From the NCBI RefSeq assembly GCF_051014685.1, contig NW_027478400.1, positions 1,612,001-1,676,000 of the forward strand: a stretch of DNA of 64,000 nucleotides. The letters run 5' to 3'. The notes under the pieces were generated by a model. It was not told where the DNA came from. It ran no database searches and was given only the letters and a program-made list of their open reading frames with translations. The DNA is from Ptiloglossa arizonensis (lineage: Eukaryota; Arthropoda; Insecta; Hymenoptera; Colletidae). Shown here piece after piece: positions 25,401 through 39,057 of this stretch. The position numbers and the translations under genes were made by a program. Positions within the stretch are counted from its first letter, which is position 1; each line of letters begins with the position of its first letter.

Positions 25401-25826
25401 GAGATATGGGAGTTTGAAGTTAAGGAATGGTTGAGAAATCATCAAAATTTTCGCAAGTCCGATACGCGAATCCAATAACTACAACGGCCTAGGGGAAAAA
25501 TACACATGCCGTTGTAACCGGGCGAGTTTCTACTTTCAGATGCAACAGGAATTTCTCGAGTTCGTCAATCCGTTCGCGAGATATGGGAGTTTGAAGTTAA
25601 GGAATGGTTGAGAAACCATCAAAATTTTCGCAAATCTGATACTCGAAACCAACAACTACAAATGCCTAGGGGAAAAATACACATACCACTGTAATCGGGC
25701 GACTTTCTACTTTCACATGCAACAGGAATTTCTCGAGTTCGTCAATCCGTTCGCGAGATATGGAAGTTTGAAGTTAAGGAATGCATGAGAAACCATCAAA
25801 ATTTTCGCAAGTCTGATACTCGAAAC
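22465..25826 (+). repeat. 19-monomer block copy 1 (3362 bp)
   Basis: Matches 25827-29188 at an exact 3362-bp offset (19 x 177 minus the 1-bp deletion near 23545). Shared rare markers are GTGTCAATATAAGG, CGTGGTATATGGG, GGGCGGCC, CTCGAATTGGTC, GAGCGAG and GTAATAGGGCG. Inside it, 22996-23702 is repeated at 24234-24764. The second pass fuses two monomers into a hybrid at 24588 (G-type start, CTCGAATTGGTC end). Confidence 0.9.
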
Positions 25827-28800
25827 CAACAACTACTATGGCCTAGGGCAAAAATACACATACCGTTGTAATCGGGCGAGTTTCTGCATTCAGATGCAAT
25901 AGGAAATTCTCGAGTTCGTCAATCCGTTCGCGAGATATGGAAGTTTGAAGTTAAGGAATGCTTGAGAAACCATCAAAATTTTCGCAATTCTGATGCTAGA
26001 AACGAATTACTGGAATGGCCTAGGGGAAAAGTACACACACCGTTGTAATCGGGAGAGTTTCTGCTTTCAGATGCAATAGGAAATTCTCGAGTTCGTCAAA
26101 ACGTTCGCGAGATATGGAAGTGTCAATATAAGGAATGGTTGAGAAACCATCAAAATTTTCGCAAGTCTGATACTCGAAACCAATAACTTCAAAGGCCTGG
26201 GGGAAAAATACACATACCGTTGTAATCGGGCGACTTTCTACTTTCACATGCAACAGGAATTTCTCGAGTTCGTCAATCCGTTCGTGGTATATGGGAGTTT
26301 GAAGTTAAGGAATGTTTGAGAAACCATCCAAGTTTTCGCAAGTCTGATACTCGAAACCAATAACTACAAATGCCTAGAGGAAAAATACAAATACCATTGT
26401 AATCGGGCGAGATTCTACTTTCACATGCAACAGGAATTTCTCGAGTTCGTCAATGCGTTCGCGAGATATTGCAGTTTGAAGTTAAGGAATGGTTGAGAAA
26501 TCATCAAAATTTTCGCAAGTCTGATACTCGAATCCAATAACTACTATGGCCTAAGGCAAAAATACACATACCGTTGTGATCGGGCGAGTTTCTGCTTTCA
26601 GATGCAATAGGAAATTCTCGAGTTCGTCAATCCGTTCGCAAGATATGGAAGTTTGAAGTTAAGGAATGCATGAGAAACCATCAAAATTTTCGCAAGTCTG
26701 ATACTCGAAACCAATAACTACAACGGCCTAGGGGAAATATACACATACCGTTGAAATCGGGCGGCCTTCTACTTTCACATGCAACAGGAATTTCTCGAGT
26801 TCGTCAATCCGTTCGCGAGATATGGGAGTTTGAAGTTAAGGAATGTTTGAGAAATCATCAAAATTTTCGCAAGTCCGATACGCGAATCCAATAACTACAA
26901 TGGCCTAGGGAAAAATACACATACCGTTGTAATCGGGCGAGTTTCTACTTTCAGATGCAACAGGAATTTCTCGAATTGGTCAATCCGTTCGCGAGATATG
27001 GGAGTTTGAAGTTAAGGAATGGTTGAGAAACCATCAAAATTTTCGCAAGTCTGATACTCGAAACCAACAACTACAAAGGCCTAGGGGGAAAACACACATA
27101 TCTTTGTAATCGAGCGAGTTTCTCCTTTCAGATGCAACAGGAATTTCTCGAGTTCGTCAATCCGTTCGCGAGATATGGGAGTTTGAAGTTAAGGAATGGT
27201 TGAGAAACCATCACAATTTTCGCATGTCTGATACTTGAAATCAATAACTACTATGGCCTAGGGGAAAAATACACATACCGTTGTAATAGGGCGAGTTTCT
27301 GCTTTCAGATGCAATAGGAAATTCTCGAGTTCGTCAATCCTTTCGCGAGATATGGGAGTTGGAAGTTAAGGAATGGTTGAGAAACCATCAAAATTTTCGC
27401 AAGTCTGATACTCGAAACCAATTACTACAATGGCCTAGGGGAAAAATACACATACCGTTGTAATCGGGCGACTTTCTACTTTCACATGCAACAGGAATTT
27501 CTCGAGTTCGTCAATCCGTTCGTGGTATATGGGAGTTTGAAGTTAAGGAATGTTTGAGAAACCATCCAAGTTTTCGCAAGTCTGATACTCGAAACCAATA
27601 ACTACAAATGCCTAGAGGAAAAATACACATACCATTGTAATCGGGCGAGATTCTACTTTCACATGCAACAGGAATTTCTCGAGTTCGTCAATGCGTTCGC
27701 GAGATATTGCAGTTTGAAGTTAAGGAATGGTTGAGAAATCATCAAAATTTTCGCAAGTCTGATACTCGAATCCAATAACTACTATGGCCTAAGGCAAAAA
27801 TACACATACCGTTGTAATCGGGCGAGTTTCTGCTTTCAGATGCAATAGGAAATTCTCGAGTTCGTCAATCCGTTCGCAAGATATGGAAGTTTGAAGTTAA
27901 GGAATGCATGAGAAACCATCAAAATTTTCGCAAGTCTGATACTCGAAACCAATAACTATAACGGCCTAGGGGAAATATACACATACCGTTGAAATCGGGC
28001 GGCCTTCTACTTTCACATGCAACAGGAATTTCTCGAATTGGTCAATCCGTTCGCGAGATATGGGAGTTTGAAGTTAAGGAATGGTTGAGAAACCATCAAA
28101 ATTTTCGCAAGTCTGATACTCGAAACCAACAACTACAAAGGCCTAGGGGGAAAATACACATATCTTTGTAATCGAGCGAGTTTCTCCTTTCAGATGCAAC
28201 AGGAATTTCTCGAGTTCGTCAATCCGTTCGCGAGATATGGGAGTTTGAAGTTAAGGAATGGTTGAGAAACCATCACAATTTTCGCATGTCTGATACTTGA
28301 AATCAATAACTACTATGGCCTAGGGGAAAAATACACATACCGTTGTAATAGGGCGAGTTTCTGCTTTCAGATGCAATAGGAAATTCTCGAGTTCGTCAAT
28401 CCTTTCGCGAGATATGGGAGTTGGAAGTTAAGGAATGGTTGAGAATCCATCAAAATTTTCGCAAGTCTGATACTCGAAACCAATTACTACAATGGCCTAG
28501 GGGAAAAATACACATACCGTTGTAATCGGGCGAGTTTCTGCTTTCAGATGCAATAGGAAATTCTCGAGTTCTTCAATCCGTTCGCGAGATATGGAAGTGT
28601 GAAGTTAAGGAATGGTTGAGAAACCATCAAAATTTTCGCAAGTCTGATACTCGAAACCAATAACTACAACGGCCTAGGGGAAATATACACATACCGTTGA
28701 AATCGGGCGACTTTCTACTTTCACATGCAACAGGAATTTCTCGAGTTCGTCAATCCGTTCGCGAGATATGGGAGTTTGAAGTTAAGGAATGGTTGAGAAA

Positions 28801-29188
28801 TCATCAAAATTTTCGCAAGTCCGATACGCGAATCCAATAACTACAACGGCCTAGGGGAAAAATACACATGCCGTTGTAACCGGGCGAGTTTCTACTTTCA
28901 GATGCAACAGGAATTTCTCGAGTTCGTCAATCCGTTCGCGAGATATGGGAGTTTGAAGTTAAGGAATGGTTGAGAAACCATCAAAATTTTCGCAAATCTG
29001 ATACTCGAAACCAACAACTACAAATGCCTAGGGGAAAAATACACATACCACTGTAATCGGGCGACTTTCTACTTTCACATGCAACAGGAATTTCTCGAGT
29101 TCGTCAATCCGTTCGCGAGATATGGAAGTTTGAAGTTAAGGAATGCATGAGAAACCATCAAAATTTTCGCAAGTCTGATACTCGAAAC
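25827..29188 (+). repeat. 19-monomer block copy 2 (3362 bp)
   Basis: Tandem copy of 22465-25826 with very few differences, for example ACAAATACC at 26389, GTTGTGATCGGG at 26576 and AACTATAACGG at 27955. The same hybrid monomer is at 27950. High similarity implies a recent event. Scattered private substitutions argue against an assembly duplicate. Confidence 0.9.
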
Positions 29189-29331
29189 CAATAACTACAA
29201 CGGCCTAGGGGAAATATACACATGCAACAGGAATTTCTCGAGTTCGTCAATCCGTTCGCGAGATATGGGAGTTTGAAGTTAAGGAATGGTTGAGAAATCA
29301 TCAAAATTTTCGCAAGTCCGATACGCGAATC
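29189..29331 (+). repeat. Truncated monomer, 143 bp, 34-bp deletion
   Basis: The sequence passes from GGGGAAATATACACAT straight to GCAACAGG, removing monomer positions covering the CENP-B-like segment and its downstream flank. The junction CACAT (29219-29223) is the end of both flanks in the intact monomer, so the deletion lies between two 5-bp direct repeats. It is the only large indel in the window and the only monomer wholly lacking the CENP-B-like segment. Confidence 0.92.
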
Positions 29332-32300
29332 CAATAACTACAATGGCCTAGGGGAAAAATACACATGCCGTTGTAACCGGGCGAGTTTCTACGTTCAGAT
29401 GCAACAGGAATTTCTCGAGTTCGTCATTCCGTTCGCGAGATATGGGAGTTTGAAGTTAAGGAATGGTTGAGAAACCATCAAAATTTTCGCAAGTCTGATA
29501 CTCGAAACCAACAACTACAAATGCCTAGGGGAAAAATACACATACCACTGTAATCGGGCGACTTTCTACTTTCACATGTAACAGGAATTTCTCGAGTTCG
29601 TCAATCCGTTCGCGAGATATGGGAGTTTGAAGTTAAGGAATGGTTGAGAAACCATCAAAATTTTCGCAAGTCTGATACTCGAAACCAACAACTACAAATG
29701 CCTAGGGGAAAAATACACATACCATTGTAATCGGGCGAGATTCTACTTTCACATGCAACAGGAATTTCTCGAGTTCGTCAGTGCATTCGCGAGATATGGC
29801 AGTTTGAGGTTAAGGAATGGTTGAGAAATCATCAAAATTTTCGCAAGTCTGATACTCGCATCCAATAACTACTATGGCCTAGGGCAAAAATACACATACC
29901 GTTGTAATCGGGCGAGTTTCTGCATTCAGATGCAATAGGAAATTCTCGAGTTCGTCAATCCGTTCGCGAGATATGGAAGTTTGAAGTTAAGGAATGCTTG
30001 AGAAACCATCAAAATTTTCGCAATTCTGATGCTAGAAACGAATTACTGGAATGGCGTAGGGGAAATGTACACACGCCGTTGTAATCGGGCGAGTTTCTCC
30101 TTTCACATGCAACAGGAATTTCTCGAGTTCGTCAATCCGTTCGCGAGATATGGAAGTGTGAATATAAGGAATGCATGAGAAACCATCAAAATTTTCGCTG
30201 GTCTGATACTCGAAACCAACAACTACTATGGCCTAGGGCAAAAATACACATACCGTTGTAATCGGGCGAGTTTCTGCATTCAGATGCAATAGGAAATTCT
30301 CGAGTTCGTCAATCCGTTCGCGAGATATGGAAGTTTGAAGTTAAGGAATGCTTGAGAAACCATCAAAATTTTCGCAATTCTGATGCTAGAAACGAATTAC
30401 TGGAATGGCCTAGGGGAAAAGTACACACACCGTTGTAATCGGGAGAGTTTCTGCTTTCAGATGCAATAGGAAATTCTCGAGTTCGTCAAAACGTTCGCGA
30501 GATATGGATGTGTGAATATAAGGAATGGTTGAGAAACCATCAAAAGTTTCGCAAGTCTGATACTCGAAACCAATAACTTCAAAGGCCTAGGGGAAAAATA
30601 CACATACCGTTGTAATCGGGCGACTTTCTACTTTCACATGCAACAGGAATTTCTCGAGTTCGTCAATCCGTTCGTGGGATATGGGAGTTTGAAGTTAAGG
30701 AATGGTTGAGAAACCATCCAAGTTTTCGCAAGTCTGATACTCGAAACCAATAACTACAAATGCCTAGAGGAAAAATACACATACCATTGTAATCGGGCGA
30801 GATTCTACTTTCACATGCAACAGGAATTTCTCGAGTTCGTCAATGCGTTCGCGAGATATTGCAGTTTGAAGTTAAGGAATGGTTGAGAAATCATCAAAAT
30901 TTTCGCAAGTCTGATACTCGAATCCAATAACTACTATGGCCTAAGGCAAAAATACACATACCGTTGTAATCGGGCGAGTTTCTGCTTTCAGATGCAATAG
31001 GAAATTCTCGAGTTCGTCAATCCGTTCGCAAGATATGGAAGTTTGAAGTTAAGGAATGCATGAGAAACCATCAAAATTTTCGCAAGTCTGATACTCGAAA
31101 CCAATAACTACAACGGCCTAGGGGAAATATACACATACCGTTGAAATCGGACGACTTTCTACTTTCACATGCAACAGGAATTTCTCGAGTTCGTCAATCC
31201 GTTCGCGAGATATGGAAGTGTGAATATAAGGAATGCATGAGAAACCATCAAAATTTTCGCTGGTCTGATACTCGAAACCAACAACTACTATGGCCTAGGG
31301 CAAAAATACACATACCGTTGTAATCGGGCGAGTTTCTGCATTCAGATGCAATAGGAAATTCTCGAGTTCGTCAATCCGTTCGCGAGATATGGAAGTTTGA
31401 AGTTAAGGAATGCTTGAGAAACCATCAAAATTTTCGCAATTCTGATGCTAGAAACGAATTACTGGAATGGCCTAGGGGAAAAGTACACACACCGTTGTAA
31501 TCGGGAGAGTTTCTGCTTTCAGATGCAATAGGAAATTCTCGAGTTCGTCAAAACGTTCGCGAGATATGGAAGTGTGAATATAAGGAATGGTTGAGAAACC
31601 ATCAAAATTTTCGCAAGTCTGATACTCGAAACCAATAACTACAACGGCCTAGGGGAAATATACACATACCGTTGAAATCGGGCGACTTTCACATGCAACA
31701 GGAATTTCTCGAGTTCGTCAATCCGTTCGCGAGATATGGGAGTTTGAAGTTAAGGAATGGTTGAGAAATCATCAAAATTTTCGCAAGTCCGATACGCGAA
31801 TCCAATAACTACAACGGCCTAGGGGAAAAATACACATGCCGTTGTAACCGGGCGAGTTTCTACTTTCAGATGCAACAGGAATTTCTCGAGTTCGTCAATC
31901 CGTTCGCGAGATATGGGAGTTTGAAGTTAAGGAATGGTTGAGAAACCATCAAAATTTTCGCAAGTCTGATACTCGAAACCAACAACTACAAATGCCTAGG
32001 GGAAAAATACACATACCACTGTAATCGGGCGACTTTCTACTTTCACATGTAACAGGAATTTCTCGAGTTCGTCAATCCGTTCGCGAGATATGGGAGTTTG
32101 AAGTTAAGGAATGGTTGAGAAACCATCAAAATTTTCGCAAGTCTGATACTCGAAACCAACAACTACAAATGCCTAGGGGAAAAATACACATACCATTGTA
32201 ATCGGGCGAGATTCTACTTTCACATGCAACAGGAATTTCTCGAGTTCGTCAGTGCATTCGCGAGATATGGCAGTTTGAGGTTAAGGAATGGTTGAGAAAT

Positions 32301-32333
32301 CATCAAAATTTTCGCAAGTCTGATACTCGAAAC
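29332..32333 (+). repeat. Mixed HOR block (17 monomers)
   Basis: Begins with H, I, A, B, C as in the 10-mer HOR (29332-30216; A has AATACAC here). An X monomer (CAACAACTACTATGG) at 30217 and a D, E, AAATGCCTAGAGG, CCTAAGGC, G string follow. A second X-D pair is at 31279, then the 170-bp monomer at 31633, then H, I and A. Monomer C at 30040 has the private word GGCGTAGG. Confidence 0.82.
31633..31802 (+). repeat. 170-bp monomer with 7-bp deletion
   Basis: Third example of the ACTTTC slippage deletion (junction 31685-31690), in a G-type monomer. It lies 30 kb from the other two and its flanks differ, so it is probably an independent event. Confidence 0.85.
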
Positions 32334-35300
32334 CAACAACTACTATGGCCTAGGGCAAAAATACACATACCGTTGTAATCGGGCGAGTTTCTGCATTCAG
32401 ATGCAATAGGAAATTCTCGAGTTCGTCAATCCGTTCGCGAGATATGGAAGTTTGAAGTTAAGGAATGCTTGAGAAACCATCAAAATTTTCGCAATTCTGA
32501 TGCTAGAAACGAATTACTGGAATGGCCTAGGGGAAAAGTACACACACCGTTGTAATCGGGAGAGTTTCTGCTTTCAGATGCAATAGGAAATTCTCGAGTT
32601 CGTCAAAACGTTCGCGAGATATGGAAGTGTGAATATAAGGAATGGTTGAGAAACCATCAAAATTTTCGCAAGTCTGATAATCGAAACCAGTAACTTCAAA
32701 GGCCTAGGGGAAAAATACACATACCGTTGTAATCGGGCGACTTTCTACTTTCACATGCAACAGGAATTTCTCGAGTTCGTCAATCCGTTCGTGGTATATG
32801 GGAGTTTGAAGTTAAGGAATGGTTGAGAAACCATCCAAGTTTTCGCAAGTCTGATACTCGAAACAAATAACTACAAATGCCTAGAGGAAAAATACACATA
32901 CCATTGTAATCGGGCGAGATTCTACTTTCACATGCAACAGGAATTTCTCGAGTTCGTCAATCCGTTCGCGAGATATGGGAGTTTGAAGTTAAGGAATGTT
33001 TGAGAAATCATCAAAATTTTCGCAAGTCCGATACGCGAATCCAATAACTACAATGGCCTAGGGAAAAATACACATACCGCTGTAATCGGGCGAGTTTCTA
33101 CTTTCAGATGCAACAGGAATTTCTCGAGTTCGTCAATCCGTTCGCGAGATATGGGAGTTTGAAGTTAAGGAATGGTTGAGAAACCATCACAATTTTCGCA
33201 TGTCTGATACTTGAAATCAATAACTACTATGGCCTAGGGGAAAAATACACATACCGTTGTAATAGGGCGAGTTTCTGCTTTCAGATGCAATAGGAAATTC
33301 TCGAGTTCGTCAATCCTTTCGCGAGATATGGGAGTTGGAAGTTAAGGAATGGTTGAGAAACCATCACAATTTTCGCATGTCTGATACTTGAAATCAATAA
33401 CTACTATGGCCTAGGGGAAAAATACACATACCGTTGTAATAGGGCGAGTTTCTGCTTTCAGATGCAATAGGAAATTCTCGAGTTCGTCAATCCTTTCGCG
33501 AGATATGGGAGTTGGAAGTTAAGGAATGGTTGAGAAACCATCAAAATTTTCGCAAGTCTGATACTCGAAACCAATAACTACAATGGCCTAGGGGAAAAAT
33601 ACACATACCGTTGTAATCGGGCGAGTTTCTGCTTTCAGATGCAATAGGAAATTCTCGAGTTCTTCAATCCGTTCGCGAGATATGGAAGTGTGAAGTTAAG
33701 GAATGGTTGAGAAACCATCAAAATTTTCGCAAGTCTGATACTCGAAACCAATAACTACAACGGCCTAGGGGAAATATACACATACCGTTGAAATCGGGCG
33801 ACTTTCTACTTTCACATGCAACAGGAATTTCTCGAGTTCGTCAATCCGTTCGCGAGATATGGGAGTTTGAAGTTAAGGAATGGTTGAGAAACCATCAAAA
33901 TTTTCGCAAATCTGATACTCGAAACCAACAACTACAAATGCCTAGGGGAAAAATACACATACCACTGTAATCGGGCGACTTTCTACTTTCACATGCAACA
34001 GGAATTTCTCGAGTTCGTCAATCCGTTCGCGAGATATGGGAGTTTGAAGTTAAGGAATGGTTCAGAAACCATCAAAATTTTCGCAAGTCTGATACTCGAA
34101 ACCAACAACTACAAATGCCTAGGGGAAAAATACACATACCACTGTAATCGTGCGACTTTCTACTTTCACATGCAACAGGAATTTCTCGAGTTCGTCAATC
34201 CGTTCGCGAGAAATGGGAGTTTGAAGTTAAGGAATGGTTGAGAAACCATCAAAATTTTCGCAAGTCTGATACTCGAAACCAACAACTACAAATGCCTAGG
34301 GGAAAAATACACATACCACTGTAATCGGGCGACTTTCTACTTTCACATGCAACAGGAATTTCTCGAGTTCGTCAATCCGTTCGCGAGATATGGGAGTTTG
34401 AAGTTAAGGAATGGTTGAGAAACCATCAAAATTTTCGAAAGTCTGATACTCGAAACCACCAACTACAAATGCCTAGGGGAAAAATACACATACCATTGTA
34501 ATCGGGCGAGATTCTACTTTCACATGCAACAGGAATTTCTCGAGTTCGTCAGTGCATTCGCGAGATATGGCAGTTTGAGGTTAAGGAATGGTTGAGAAAT
34601 CATCAAAATTTTCGCAAGTCTGATACTCGCATCCAATAACTACTATGGCCTAGGGCAAAAATACACATACCGTTGTAATCGGGCGAGTTTCTGCATTCAG
34701 ATGCAATAGGAAATTCTCGAGTTCGTCAATCCGTTCGCGAGATATGGAAGTTTGAAGTTAAGGAATGCTTGAGAAACCATCAAAATTTTCGCAATTCTGA
34801 TGCTAGAAACGAATTACTGGAATGGCCTAGGGGAAAAGTACACACGCCGTTGTAATCGGGGGAGTTTCTCCTTTCACATGCAACAGGAATTTCTCGAGTT
34901 CGTCAATCCGTTCGCGAGATATGGAAGTGTGAATATAAGGAATGCATGAGAAACCATCAAAATTTTCGCTGGTCTGATACTCGAAACCAACAACTACTAT
35001 GGCCTAGGGCAAAAATACACATACCGTTGTAATCGGGCGAGTTTCTGCATTCAGATGCAATAGGAAATTCTCGAGTTCGTCAATCCGTTCGCGAGATATG
35101 GAAGTTTGAAGTTAAGGAATGCTTGAGAAACCATCAAAATTTTCGCAATTCTGATGCTAGAAACGAATTACTGGAACGGCCTAGGGGAAAAGTACACACA
35201 CCGTTGTAATCGGTCGACTTTCTACTTTCACATGCAACAGGAATTTCTCGAGTTCGTCAATCCGTTTGTGGGATATGGGAGTTTGAAGTTAAGGAATGGT

Positions 35301-35694
35301 TGAGAAACCATCCAAGTTTTCGCAAGTCTGATACTCGAAACCAATAACTACAAATGCCTAGAGGAAAAATACACATAACATTGTAATCGGGCGAGATTCT
35401 ACTTTCACATGCAACAGGAATTTCTCGAGTTCGTCAATGCGTTCGCGAGATATTTCAGTTTGAAGTTAAGGAATGGTTGAGAAACCATCAAAATTTTCGC
35501 AAGTCCGATACGCGAATCCAATAACTACAATGGCCTAGGGAAAAATACACATACCGTTGTAATCGGGCGAGTTTCTGCTTTCAGATGCAATAGGAAATTC
35601 TCGAGTTCGTCAATCCGTTCGCGAGATATGGGAGTTTGAAGTTAAGGAATGGTTGAGAAACCATCAAAATTTTCGCAAGTCTGATACTCGAAAC
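32334..35694 (+). repeat. Long duplicated segment, copy 1 (19 monomers)
   Basis: Matches 39589-43126 at 7255 bp and, after one monomer difference, 7432 bp. Shared rare words are GATAATCGAAACC (32676, 39931), AAACAAATAAC (32861, 40117) and two successive GATACTTGAAATC monomers (33218 and 33395; 40473 and 40650). The monomer at 33749 is a hybrid with a G start and AAATCTGATAC end, which removed one monomer relative to copy 2. Two 1-bp deletions (33042, 35519) are at matching places in copy 2. Confidence 0.85.
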
Positions 35695-36579
35695 CAACAA
35701 CTACAAATGCCTAGGGGAAAAATACACATACCACTGTAATCGGGCGACTTTCTACTTTCACATGTAACAGGAATTTCTCGAGTTCGTCAATCCGTTCGCG
35801 AGATATGGGAGTTTGAAGTTAAGGAATGGTTGAGAAACCATCAAAATTTTCGCAAGTCTGATACTCGAAACCAACAACTACAAATGCCTAGGGGAAAAAT
35901 ACACATACCATTGTAATCGGGCGAGATTCTACTTTCACATGCAACAGGAATTTCTCGAGTTCGTCAGTGCATTCGCGAGATATGGCAGTTTGAGGTTAAG
36001 GAATGGTTGAGAAATCATCAAAATTTTCGCAAGTCTGATACTCGCATCCAATAACTACTATGGCCTAGGGCAAAAATACACATACCGTTGTAATCGGGCG
36101 AGTTTCTGCATTCAGATGCAATAGGAAATTCTCGAGTTCGTCAATCCGTTCGCGAGATATGGAAGTTTGAAGTTAAGGAATGCTTGAGAAACCATCAAAA
36201 TTTTCGCAATTCTGATGCTAGAAACGAATTACTGGAATGGCCTAGGGGAAATGTACACACGCCGTTGTAATCGGGCGAGTTTCTCCTTTCACATGCAACA
36301 GGAATTTCTCGAGTTCGTCAATCCGTTCGCGAGATATGGAAGTGTGAATATAAGGAATGCATGAGAAACCATCAAAATTTTCGCTGGTCTGATACTCGAA
36401 ACCAACAACTACTATGGCCTAGGGCAAAAATACACATACCGTTGTAATCGGGCGAGTTTCTGCATTCAGATGCAATAGGAAATTCTCGAGTTCGTCAATC
36501 CTTTCGCGAGATATGGGAGTTGGAAGTTAAGGAATGGTTGAGAAACCATCACAATTTTCGCATGTCTGATACTTGAAAT
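35695..36579 (+). repeat. Linker: I, A, B, C and hybrid X monomer
   Basis: Five monomers. The last (36403) starts as X (CAACAACTACTATGG) and ends as a different type (CCTTTCGCGAG, GAGTTGGAAG, CACAATTTTCGCATG). It forms the junction into the next module. Monomer C has GAAATGTACACACGCC, shared with 30040 and 39412. Confidence 0.82.
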
Positions 36580-39057
36580 CAATAACTACTATGGCCTAGG
36601 GGAAAAATACACATACCGTTGTAATAGGGCGAGTTTCTGCTTTCAGATGCAATAGGAAATTCTCGAGTTCGTCAATCCTTTCGCGAGATATGGGAGTTGG
36701 AAGTTAAGGAATGGTTGAGAAACCATCAAAATTTTCGCAAGTCTGATACTCGAAACCAATAACTACAATGGCCTAGGGGAAAAATACACATACCGTTGTA
36801 ATCGGGCGAGTTTCTGCTTTCAGATGCAATAGGAAATTCTCGAGTTCTTCAATCCGTTCGCGAGATATGGAAGTGTGAAGTTAAGGAATGGTTGAGAAAC
36901 CATCAAAATTTTCGCAAGTCTGATACTCGAAACCAATAACTACAACGGCCTAGGGGAAATATACACATACCGTTGAAATCGGGCGACTTTCTACTTTCAC
37001 ATGCAACAGGAATTTCTCGAGTTCGTCAATCCGTTCGCGAGATATGGGAGTTTGAAGTTAAGGAATGGTTGAGAAATCATCAAAATTTTCGCAAGTCCGA
37101 TACGCGAATCCAATAACTACAACGGCCTAGGGGAAAAATACACATGCCGTTGTAACCGGGCGAGTTTCTACTTTCAGATGCAACAGGAATTTCTCGAGTT
37201 CGTCAATCCGTTCGCGAGATATGGGAGTTTGAAGTTAAGGAATGGTTGAGAAACCATCAAAATTTTCGCAAATCTGATACTCGAAACCAACAACTACAAA
37301 TGCCTAGGGGAAAAATACACATACCACTGTAATCGGGCGACTTTCTACTTTCACATGCAACAGGAATTTCTCGAGTTCGTCAATCCGTTCGCGAGATATG
37401 GGAGTTTGAAGTTAAGGAATGGTTGAGAAACCATCAAAATTTTCGCAAGTCTGATACTCGAAACCAACAACTACAAATGCCTAGGGGAAAAATACACATA
37501 CCACTGTAATCGGGCGACTTTCTACTTTCACATGCAACAGGAATTTCTCGAGTTCGTCAATCCGTTCGCGAGAAATGGGAGTTTGAAGTTAAGGAATGGT
37601 TGAGAAACCATCAAAATTTTCGCAAGTCTGATACTCGAAACCAACAACTACAAATGCCTAGGGGAAAAATACACATACCACTGTAATCGGGCGACTTTCT
37701 ACTTTCACATGCAACAGGAATTTCTCGAGTTCGTCAATCCGTTCGCGAGATATGGGAGTTTGAAGTTAAGGAATGGTTGAGAAACCATCAAAATTTTCGC
37801 AAGTCTGATACTCGAAACCAACAACTACAAATGCCTAGGGGAAAAATACACATACCATTGTAATCGGGCGAGATTCTACTTTCACATGCAACAGGAATTT
37901 CTCGAGTTCGTCAGTGCATTCGCGAGATATGGCAGTTTGAGGTTAAGGAATGGTTGAGAAATCATCAAAATTTTCGCAAGTCTGATACTCGCATCCAATA
38001 ACTACTATGGCCTAGGGCAAAAATACACATACCGTTGTAATCGGGCGAGTTTCTGCATTCAGATGCAATAGGAAATTCTCGAGTTCGTCAATCCGTTCGC
38101 GAGATATGGAAGTTTGAAGTTAAGGAATGCTTGAGAAACCATCAAAATTTTCGCAATTCTGATGCTAGAAACGAATTACTGGAATGGCCTAGGGGAAAAG
38201 TACACACGCCGTTGTAATCGGGCGAGTTTCTCCTTTCACATGCAACAGGAATTTCTCGAGTTCGTCAATCCGTTCGCGAGATATGGAAGTGTGAATATAA
38301 GGAATGCATGAGAAACCATCAAAATTTTCGCTGGTCTGATACTCGAAACCAACAACTACTATGGCCTAGGGCAAAAATACACATACCGTTGTAATCGGGC
38401 GAGTTTCTGCATTCAGATGCAATAGGAAATTCTCGAGTTCGTCAATCCGTTCGCGAGATATGGAAGTTTGAAGTTAAGGAATGCTTGAGAAACCATCAAA
38501 ATTTTCGCAATTCTGATGCTAGAAACGAATTACTGGAATGGCCTAGGGGAAAAGTACACACACCGTTGTAATCGGTCGACTTTCTACTTTCACATGCAAC
38601 AGGAATTTCTCGAGTTCGTCAATCCGTTTGTGGGATATGGGAGTTTGAAGTTAAGGAATGGTTGAGAAACCATCCAAGTTTTCGCAAGTCTGATACTCGA
38701 AACCAATAACTACAAATGCCTAGAGGAAAAATACACATAACATTGTAATCGGGCGAGATTCTACTTTCACATGCAACAGGAATTTCTCGAGTTCGTCAAT
38801 GCGTTCGCGAGATATTGCAGTTTGAAGTTAAGGAATGGTTGAGAAACCATCAAAATTTTCGCAAGTCTGATACTCGAAACCAACAACTACAAAGGCCTAG
38901 GGGAAATATACACATACCGTTGAAATCGGGCGACTTTCTACTTTCACATGCAACAGGAATTTCTCGAGATCGTCAATCCGTTCGCGAGATATGGGAGTTT
39001 GAAGTTAAGGAATGGTTGAGAAATCATCAAAATTTTCGCAAGTCTGATACTCGAAAC
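36580..39057 (+). repeat. Shared module, second occurrence (14 monomers, 2478 bp)
   Basis: The string starting at CAATAACTACTATGG after GATACTTGAAATC runs through G, H, three ACCACTG monomers, A, B, C, X and the CGGTCGAC D/E hybrid (38527). It recurs at 33395 onward, 40650 onward and, without its first monomer, from 44719. The monomer at 38704 is joined directly to a CAACAACTACAAAGG monomer (38881), whereas at 42774 one more monomer intervenes. Confidence 0.85.

Noticed and set aside
22465..29188. False duplication from assembly
   Set aside because: The copies differ by scattered single-base changes (for example 26389, 26576, 27955) and share boundaries made of ordinary monomer junctions. 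Real duplication is more likely, though read depth would be needed to be certain.
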